From assembly GCA_001465935.1 (NCBI GenBank), contig LNKV01000001.1:868001-932000 (forward strand): DNA of 64,000 nucleotides, written 5' to 3'. Position numbers and translations under genes: made by a program. Origin of the DNA: Clarireedia homoeocarpa (lineage: Eukaryota > Ascomycota > Leotiomycetes > Helotiales > Rutstroemiaceae). The notes beneath the pieces are model-generated. The model ran no database searches and was not told the origin of the DNA. It worked only from the letters and a program-made list of their open reading frames with translations. Of the stretch, positions 56,085 to 64,000 are shown in pieces. Positions within the stretch are counted from its first letter, which is position 1. Each line of letters opens with the position of its first letter.

Positions 56085-57614
56085 ATGATTATTCGGTCTC
56101 CTGTGACTGGCAGCGTGTTACGACAAAATGGCCTTCGAAACCTCTGCTTGTCGTGTTTTATACGAACGGAGCTGGGAGGGTTGCGCCCAGTAGGAAGGAA
56201 TTTCTCAAGCACAAATGCGAAAAGAGGGACGGCCGCAGTAGGGTTGAAGGCGGGTTATTTCTTTGCCAACAGAGACACATTCGGAGAAGTGAGGAAAGGC
56301 CGTATAAGTACAATCGCAGAGGGGCTGAAGGGCAAGGACGTAGAAGATGCAAAGAACACCACCTTGGAAAGTGAGCCTGCGACTCCGACCAGCCTGCCGA
56401 TAGAAGATCTACCCCCTCATCGACGAAGGCGACACAAACAGACTCTCGAACACGAAGGAAGTAAGGAATTCCTTCCAGAAAATTCCTCTACGACTCTAAC
56501 TGATCGCGCTACTGCACTTCCTCAAACCTCGCTCCGACGTTTATTCTCTATTTTTCTCTCACTATCCAAACCCCGCCTTTCCATGCTGGTCGTCCTAACC
56601 TCATGCTCCGCGTATACTCTCTATCCTGTGCCTTCGCTTCTCTCTCCATCCCTTCTAGCGACACCGAGTCTCAGTACCCTCACATTGCTCTTCCTGACCA
56701 CCGGCACAGCCCTTTGCGCTGCTTCCGCAAACACCCTCAACATGGTCTATGAACCCAAATTCGACGCCCAAATGTCTCGCACGCGCAATCGCCCACTTGT
56801 ACGAAAACTCATCTCGATCCGTGGAGCTGTACTCTTCGCCATTGTTAGCGGTGTTGTTGGAGTCGGCGGTTTATATTATGGGGTTAATCCGACAACAGCA
56901 TTTTTGGGTGCGGCGAACATTTTCTTATATGCCGGGGTATACACACCCTTGAAGAGGATTACGGTGCTTAATACATGGATTGGAGCAATAGTTGGTGGCA
57001 TTCCACCACTCATGGGTTGGACTGCTGCAGCTGGACAAACCTCATCGCACTTGTCAACCTCTCCAACGCCAGAGTGGCGAGATCTACTTCTTGGACCGGA
57101 TAGTGCTGGAGGATGGCTATTGGCGGGTTTGCTAGTTGCATGGCAGCTCACACATTTCATGTCACTCTCATGGTCTATTCGTCATGAATACAAGAATGCG
57201 GGATATAGGATGCTGTGTTGGGTAAATCCTGCTATGAATGCACGTGTAGCACTTCGCTACAGCATCCTGTGTATTCCCCTATGCATAGGTTTGTGCTATG
57301 TGAATGTTACAGAATGGTCATTTGCTGCAGCAAGTATGCCTGTAAATATATGGCTGGTAAGAGAAGCATATAGATTTTGGAAGTACGAAGGGAATAAAGG
57401 TAGTGCTCGAGGTTTGTTCTGGGCTAGCGTTTGGCATTTACCTGTTGTTCTTGTGCTGGCAATGGTAGAAAAGAAAGGACTATGGAGCAGAATCTTGTCG
57501 GTTGTGTTTGGCCAAAGATTAGAGGATGAAGATGAATGGGAATATGAGGACGAGGAAGAAGATAAGCATATTGGACCTGTCCCGTTGGTATTTACGGCAA
57601 CTCCAAGTAAGTAA
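56085..57614 (+). CDS. COX10: Protoheme IX farnesyltransferase Cox10
   Basis: Intronless, 509 aa from the ATG at 56085. The N-terminal 150 aa or so include a presequence and a low-complexity linker. The UbiA prenyltransferase domain then begins with LSKPRLSMLVVLTSCSAY. The first Asp-rich motif is NTLNMVYEPKFDAQMSRTRNRPL (N-x3-D-x3-D-like with RT), and the second conserved region is AWQLTHFMSLSWSIRHEYKNAGYRML. Eight or nine hydrophobic helices are evident. It converts protoheme to heme O in the inner mitochondrial membrane, the first step to heme A for cytochrome oxidase (established). The C-terminal tail is strikingly acidic (LEDEDEWEYEDEEEDK). Confidence 0.95.
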   Translation: MIIRSPVTGSVLRQNGLRNLCLSCFIRTELGGLRPVGRNFSSTNAKRGTAAVGLKAGYFFANRDTFGEVRKGRISTIAEGLKGKDVEDAKNTTLESEPATPTSLPIEDLPPHRRRRHKQTLEHEGSKEFLPENSSTTLTDRATALPQTSLRRLFSIFLSLSKPRLSMLVVLTSCSAYTLYPVPSLLSPSLLATPSLSTLTLLFLTTGTALCAASANTLNMVYEPKFDAQMSRTRNRPLVRKLISIRGAVLFAIVSGVVGVGGLYYGVNPTTAFLGAANIFLYAGVYTPLKRITVLNTWIGAIVGGIPPLMGWTAAAGQTSSHLSTSPTPEWRDLLLGPDSAGGWLLAGLLVAWQLTHFMSLSWSIRHEYKNAGYRMLCWVNPAMNARVALRYSILCIPLCIGLCYVNVTEWSFAAASMPVNIWLVREAYRFWKYEGNKGSARGLFWASVWHLPVVLVLAMVEKKGLWSRILSVVFGQRLEDEDEWEYEDEEEDKHIGPVPLVFTATPSK

Positions 57615-59894
57615 GAGCGGAATCTATGGACGACTAGATCCACTTTAGGTCCTTTGCTATATTGTATAATTACCGCATGTAAAAATTCAAGTACTAGCGG
57701 GCGTTCATACCGAGATATACTGTACATCACCCACTAATTCCTACAACTCTGCCATCAGTCCCATGAAAAGGGCGCTGCTTCCTATCCCATTAAATATCTA
57801 TTGCAGATAGCTTCCTTATGTTCAACCTACATTATGTCTTCATTCATTTGAGTCTCTATGTTCCCATCTGAGACAGCTGAGTCTGGCGCCTCTACAAGTT
57901 TCAAGATGTACCGGGATTTGAGAAGCATGAAGTCCAGGAAGCAACCGGACAAGAGGAGACAGATCGCCAGGTCCAAGTCAAGGGGAGTGCACTTTCCTAT
58001 GTTGTATATGGGTACCTGTTTGCCTGACCAGAAAGCCAACGACCTTATCTGCCGATTTGTCATTGCGCAATTGTTCGCATCCTTTATCGGATGAATGTGT
58101 AAGACTTAGCTACCGAATCCGCAGGTTGAGGCTCAAGTCCAAGTGGATTTCGAGTTGAGCCTCAGGGGGAAGCGGGTCCTGAGTGAATGAGCGCTAAGGT
58201 TATTGTGGGGAGTGGTTACTTACCTTACATAAGATGGATTGTATGGCATGGGTATAGATATGGATGGTGAGGCTTATCTTGGTCTCTTGAATGTACCGCG
58301 ATACGATCGTGGCTGGAGGGGATGATAAGAGAAGGAAGAGGATGAAGGGATTCTTGATGTCGTTCGTATGAGGAAAAGACGGAATATCGAGTTTATGGCG
58401 GGGTTGGCCGGATTGGGCAAGTGGGGTTGGTGGGATGTTGGTTGGTTGGTGTGAGGCCGACTCGTGACTATCGAGTTGGACGTGGGCTGTCTGCTGGGGC
58501 CCAACTACTGGTACGTAATCTTACTCACAAAGACAACTTATAACAATATTCATCACATGGCTTCTAACACCGAAAAGCCAAGAGCCAACCTTGCTGCTGT
58601 CAGTTCATTTAACCACCTTCAGAGCAAGATTTTGCATAGGCATAACGTACATCTCTCTCCAGAAATGAGCAAGAACCTACATTGGGAGTAGGCATTAAAT
58701 TGCAAATACGCTATGAGACGTGCGCGCGGGAAGGAATGAACCCTCGACAAAGCACCTGCATACAGACAGGCTCAAACGTAGACGCGATTCTCGTAGATGC
58801 AAGGCATGAATGGAAATGTGGAGTAGGCCAAGGATGAGGAAAGTGGGGAACCTGGAAATCAGATTCATGCCTCGCCGGTCGTTGGCTGATGGAAAAGTCG
58901 TCGTATAAGGTTGAAGAGTGGATTTCGTGGTGAAGTGTGTTGGAGCAAAAGAAGATCTTCGACATCGACCTCGACATGTAATCTTGTGCGATGCCAGCTG
59001 TCAAGTAGAAGAAGTCTGCATCACTCATGCCGCCCCTCATCTACGGCAAATTGTCATAATCTCGCGCTCGCATAGTCTTGGCTCTTCATATCGTGTACCC
59101 ATTGTACGAAGTATGGGAGGCCTTTAAGTGGAAGGGGTACCCGTCTTCCCAATGTAGAATTCATTTAGTAAGAAGGGACTACAGATGAAAGCTGGTTGGT
59201 TGATCCTCGCGAGTTCATTCTCGGATTTTAACGCCGGACCCTGAATCTAGAACATTGATTATCTGACTGGTGGTCCATGTGACTGTATCACCAACACGAT
59301 GAAGAAAGATTTGGAAGGCAAGGTAGAGCGCCATTAAATTTGAATACATGAGTTTTGGGAATGAAGAAGGTAGCCCTGTGAGGCAGAGACAAGGAGCGCA
59401 CGATAATATCAGGAACATTCAAATGATTAAATACTTTCTTTATTTTCATTTCATGTCTCTAGAAAGGCCATAACAGCTCTCTAATGAATTAACTTTCTTG
59501 CATCTCACAACCCATATTGCTTCCAAGCCCTTCGCGCCCATACTATAAACACTCCCTTTCAAAACGCCCCTCACCCTAAGCATGAATAACTACGTAAAAG
59601 TCATATTCATCACACAAGAGCCAACAAATGAAAACCCCCAATTCAAATGAATGTAAGAAAAGGATGCTGAATAGCTGTAAGGTCGAAATGTTTTTCCGAT
59701 GCCGCAAAACCCATAGCCGTACGCCCATACCCATGCCCATACTCCGTACCCAAATTGATAACCTGTACGCCTGGTATCATTTTCCAGAGTGAATCTGTGA
59801 AATTTGATTCGAGATACCACGAAGGAACTTAATATTTTGCCCCAGTAGATTAGATAATAATTTCGAAATAGAAATCCAGGAGAGTGACAGGAAA
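57615..59894. other. Intergenic region
   Basis: About 2.3 kb between COX10 and the Myb-like gene. A 44-codon ORF (58557-58691, MASNTEKPRANLAAVSS...) and several slightly longer ones lack motifs, and I do not call them. No RNA gene is seen. Confidence 0.5.
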
Positions 59895-60903
59895 CTATAG
59901 ACCATTCGGTCGGTTGATGATAGCATCGATGCCCATATCCATTGACGGTAACCGAGAGTGGAAAGAACCTCTGGATTCTTGGTGGTACCTGTCTTGGTCT
60001 GATTGTGGATAGCCGTCGTGACGATCCGATGGATATCCATCGTTACGGTCAGGTTGTGGGTATCCATCTGGACGATCACCAGGTTGAACGTTTGGGGCGT
60101 AGGAGTAATGTGGTTGGCCGTGGTTGAGTGGGTCGTTGGTTGAAGCTTCACTACCGTTATCGTGGTCGTACTCGGCTTCGAGGTCGATACTAATGCCACT
60201 GTCTTCACGAATATCATATTCGTGGGGGTCGGAGTAGGATGCGTTTCCGGCTTGTCCACCAGACTCAAGCATACGCTCGCGGCGAGCATAAGCCCTAGCA
60301 GCTGTTTGCATGTTCTTAAGGCCACTTGACATACACTTTTTTATCTTAGCAAACATTCAACAAATCCTTGTCATTACCACATACCTTTTGCTCCACCACA
60401 TTCCATTTCTCTCCGGTAGCTGCAGCTAGACCAGACCAGATCTCTTTGCGCATATCCATATAATGTTTGGCAAGGGATTCCGTCTTTACGTTGTTCCAAT
60501 CATCAGTAGATTGCCGTTCCATCAGACGTTCGTGACGCTTTCGACAAGCATTTGGGGTCTTGTTGGGAAAGTATGTTTGCTGAATGGGCGCCCAGTTCAT
60601 TCCTTGCTTGCGCGCAGCCATCAACGTTCGATCGTCGACCGGATTCCATGCTCCTGATGAGGGTCGAATGGGTTGAAGAGATTGACCGTAGGACTGAGTT
60701 GGCAGTGACAGCGGTGGCTGCTGTACTGGTCCTCCAGTAGCATAGCTGGGCATTGGAGCGTATGGGTGAGGCATGGTGTTGTGAATAGGTTCATAGTATG
60801 GTGCTGGCCTTGAAGAGATAGGTGGGTACACAAGGTTGTTTGAAGACATTGATGGTGAGCGATAGTAATCCATACCTCTAGTCGAATGAAGCTCCTTCGG
60901 CAT
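59895..60903 (-). CDS. Myb/SANT-like DNA-binding protein
   Basis: Minus-strand exons 60903-60385 and 60335-59895 give 960 nt, 319 aa. A Pro/Ser/Tyr-rich N-terminal region (1-90) precedes a Myb/SANT-like module: WNPVDDRTLMAARKQGMNWAPIQQTYFPNKTPNACRKRHERLMER, with regularly spaced Trp and the helix-three ACRKRHERL. A second helical segment follows (DWNNVKTESLAKHYMDMRKEIW...). The C-terminal part is acidic, then has DGYP-containing repeats near residues 270-295. Such single-repeat Myb-like proteins are common putative transcription regulators in Pezizomycotina; targets are unknown. The intron acceptor follows an unusual run of A. Confidence 0.85.
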
Positions 60904-63900
60904 TCTAGAATGTTTGAGTGATGGGTTGTAAGCAGGACGAGGTCTGAAACGACAGGTCGAACGAGGGTATTAGGTTGTGTGAATTCTGGAAAGCCCGCCT
61001 GCAGGAAACAAGTCTAAGGTACACTCGACACAAAAAATAAATGGGATTAGATAATAAGAATTGAAATCTAGAGCAAGAAGACGATAGGAAATTCGTAGCT
61101 GCCAGAAGATGTTGAGATGCTGAATGAGGACGAAAGGTCTTAGCCAGCGACACTGGCGACCGACCTTTATAATACAGAATAGACCAGCTCGGCAATCTGT
61201 TGGAAAGCATAGCACTGGGGGCCGTTTGGGTGGTGGTTATAGCCTCATTGACGCTGAACGTCCAGAAATGAGACCTCGACTAAAAGATGAAACAAGATGG
61301 ATCTGCTTTTAGATATGGTATAATGGTCTGGATAATCCGACCCCGACTTTTGAGGGCCGTCCAAACAATCCGGCAAGCAGAGACTTTGTTGCTCTTTGTT
61401 ACTGGGATCTGCTCGAGTAGCCGCGGGGAGACCTTCGGGTCTCCAAAGGCCTAGGGGCTATGGGAAAGAGAAGAAAACATTGGCCCACGAACGATTCCGG
61501 GTCGACTCAAGGGACACTGGGCGGTAGTCTCATTATGAAATTCTGGAGACATATCTAGTCGGCGCGTAGGTTAATTGTTATAATTGTGGGCGCCAACAAA
61601 TAAGCTGCGGATGAGGCGTTCGCGTACTTAAAATAGCACAGCACGGGAGAAGATCGCGAGGACATGGGTTGGGACAAGGACAAGGGCTATGTATGGGGAT
61701 GGGACGTTTAGAGTAATAGAGACAGACGTCGTGTGCAGATAAACAAATATGGGCAGATGAGATCGGATGAAACATAACAGACTGAGTATTCGTTTCGTAA
61801 TGAATTCGACGACTTCATAATGGTAGGCAGGTGATGAAAGTCTAGATGGAGCCGACGAGAAAAGGGGGGGAGACAGAGATGCGCGCGTCTATCTTTTGCT
61901 CACACTGTCCTCGTATGTACCTCTTTTTAGTGTCCCGTGTGAGAATCAGGAAAGATTTTCGGTCGGCCGGTGCTCTTTTGGGAATAATTCGTCGCGCGCT
62001 ATGCTCAATAGGCGAGCTCTAGCTATATTGAGCACTCACGTGCTCCTCCGAGCCATGGCATTTACTCGACCTTCAAGGCTTCGTATGTCCAAGCAAACTT
62101 GGAAGTTCCCACATCCCGTTCCATTCCAACAAGAAGCAACAAGGGTCGAACGAAGCTTGGAATGCAAACTGGTCAATTCGCGCGGGCGACATACATCCAG
62201 TATCCGAGATCTGCGCCATATGCGTATGCAAGAGACGGGAAACTTGATCTATTCATCCTAATTCACTTTACCCGGTTGGGTCCGGTAGTATTCATGTATT
62301 CATGTTTCTTCATCACCTCCCCCTACGACTCTGTAATGTGAGTTGGGATGAACTGAGCCGAAGTGGCCGCCGAGGGTCTACGCGCATCCACTACAGCTAC
62401 ACACCCACATCCATCTATACCCTCCACCATCAAGTCACAAGTCAAGCGTTATCGAAAAGGATCCTCGATAAGGCGCCTAATCCTTAGCACAACCTGGGTA
62501 CCTAGGACCCAAAGAAGACCGCGACCCAGGCGGGGTTGCTTATCTAGACAATCTTCAAGCCAACTTTACAATCCGCAGAACAAACAATCGGAAAAATCCT
62601 CACCCCAGCCATGGTCGTGACCGAAATCTCTTCAAATGCGCCATGAGGTCAGAGTCCTCGAAGTCCAACATGATTTCGAGGGTCTCGCTGTGCCCTCACA
62701 ACAAGCACATTGGAAGGTTAAAGGGGGAGATTGATAATACATAGTACATACATGTGATGTAAATCACATTCAAGGTATTTACAGTAACCCACACACCTGT
62801 GCCATTTGACACCGGGTGTTCTCCTACAGCCTCGCCCTATCGGTAAAAATCCAGTGTCCCCTTGCTCATCTCTCTCACACAGACCAACAGATCATTGCGC
62901 GGAGCGTTTCCCAGAATGTTGGATGATATCCTGGTACAATATAATCGACTGGCTGCTACAAAAGCAAAGTCGATATTAATGTTTAGCCCGGAACTCACAA
63001 AACCAAAGCATTTCTAGACTGGACGTGACTGATTGTTTCAAGGCTCAAAATGTCTTCAAATAACTGTTATATTCTTTATTCAAAGTTGCAAGCGGCAAAA
63101 TCTGCAGGAATTTAGGTATTTATATTTCATGTCCGAGGCCATGCTTTCTACAGCAGAGTATCAACACTATTCGTTTCAAGTCAGGTTGGTCAACCACGAA
63201 TGAAATAACCCACGGTTATGTCGTTTGTTTACGACCTTTCACTCGAGGATTGTTATTGGCTGAACAGGGTAGACTCTCGCGCGAGTGATACCCTGGACGG
63301 CGCCATGTTCCATTGGCGACTTGTTGGGGGCATGAGCTTCTTTCATCCGCCCGCATAAAAAAGAAGCAGCTAAATTTACTAAATACGATACGCTTACATT
63401 GCTCAATGTCATATGAAGACCTCTCAATTTTGCGTCTCACGGAGAGTCTACTTTCATCCATCTCAAGATGCCTCCCCTGCACCCAATGAAGGTAGTCTGC
63501 CCTGCTACAAACGTCCTGTCGATCGGAGGAGCACTTCAATGACTGACTGAATATAGTCTGGATTCAGGTATTTGGTAGCCTAATCAGGAATGCATTCGTT
63601 TGGTGGGATTCCCGCCCCACGAAACTGCCGTGCCTGGAAACAGCTGTTCTGATGAGTACTGCGCCCCACCAACTACCCATCGAATTCATCTCATAGGATC
63701 ATGGGGTAATCCCGTGTATACATATCCGTCCAACCTTCTCGCATAGTTCTTGAAAAGGTTATCACTCAACACAATATGCTGCGTCCCTTCTCCTGATCGC
63801 TCGAGTACATGCACAGTTGCAGGGCTTTGCTGACTGTGGTTACTTCAGATATGTACCTCTTCAGGTCCCTCGGATTATGGACTTCTGAGAAATATCCCAG

Positions 63901-64000
63901 TTCGCTCTGCATGCCACAATCTCATGCACTGCATTTGTCGTCAATCATCTGTCTTATTTATTCCTTCGACCCCTGAAAGGCTCCCTTGTGCATACTCTCT
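60904..64000. other. Gene-free right end
   Basis: About 3.1 kb with no supported gene. The first several hundred bases are the long upstream region of the Myb-like gene. Other ORFs are short, overlap on both strands and show no domain. Confidence 0.55.

Noticed and set aside
1..64000. tRNA, rRNA, CRISPR or bacterial-type operon signals
   Set aside because: No TpsiC-box/anticodon-arm combination, rRNA motif or regularly spaced repeats were seen; isolated GGTTCGAA-like strings all fall in coding sequence or lack a partner arm.

Overview
The window is nuclear DNA of a filamentous ascomycete (Pezizomycotina; a Leotiomycetes-like fungus is my best guess, from protein flavour only). The support is genes with many short introns (about 43-60 bp, CTAAC/CTGAC branch points), fungal-only families (SHO1, a plant-type class II DAHP synthase, a PTH11/rhodopsin-like receptor) and dispersed non-coding DNA. 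There are no operons. I modelled 25 protein-coding genes with exon boundaries; in nearly every complete model the exon lengths sum to a multiple of three. I also found two partial or broken gene loci and one solo LTR. I saw no tRNA, rRNA or CRISPR.

Layout. 1-2312: no gene. 2.3-9.5 kb: mitochondrial-type SDR, secreted His-rich membrane protein, FAD oxidoreductase, IRC24-like SDR. 10.1-22.1 kb: housekeeping block of dynein light intermediate chain, IST3 splicing factor, HSV2 PROPPIN, CDC11-type septin, Bax-inhibitor family protein and ceramide synthase. 23.9-25.1 kb: SHO1 osmosensor, followed by a 3 kb low-complexity island with a TATG microsatellite. 28.3-38.7 kb: dynactin p24 (ro-3), vacuolar amino-acid transporter, mitoribosomal bS16m, NAD(P)HX epimerase, methylcrotonyl-CoA carboxylase alpha, ESCRT-III DID2/CHMP1. 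39.0-40.8 kb: a decayed accessory island with a DUF427 fragment and a duplicated RanBP2-type zinc-finger gene interrupted by a solo LTR. 41.0-43.5 kb: class II DAHP synthase and HYPK. 45-46.5 kb: rhodopsin-like receptor. 46.5-49 kb: AT-rich empty DNA. 49.1-52 kb: two SDRs. 52.3-57.6 kb: unknown secreted protein, N-myristoylated HTH-like protein, COX10. 59.9-60.9 kb: Myb/SANT-like protein. 61-64 kb: no gene.

How the genes relate. Most are unrelated core functions and no biosynthetic cluster is evident. Two subunits of the dynein-dynactin motor lie 16 kb apart. MCC-alpha, bS16m, COX10 and the two presequence-bearing SDRs point to mitochondria. SHO1, septin, ceramide synthase and the receptor point to the cell surface.

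Best discoveries: (a) the 39.8-40.8 kb zinc-finger locus, where a finger-plus-intron unit is tandemly duplicated and a 197 bp solo LTR with a 5 bp target duplication splits an ORF that is in frame on both sides; (b) two copies of one small inverted-repeat element, one filling an intron of the FAD oxidoreductase and one sitting in the Bax-inhibitor promoter; (c) three GC-AG introns. I do not see a clearly new multi-gene system.
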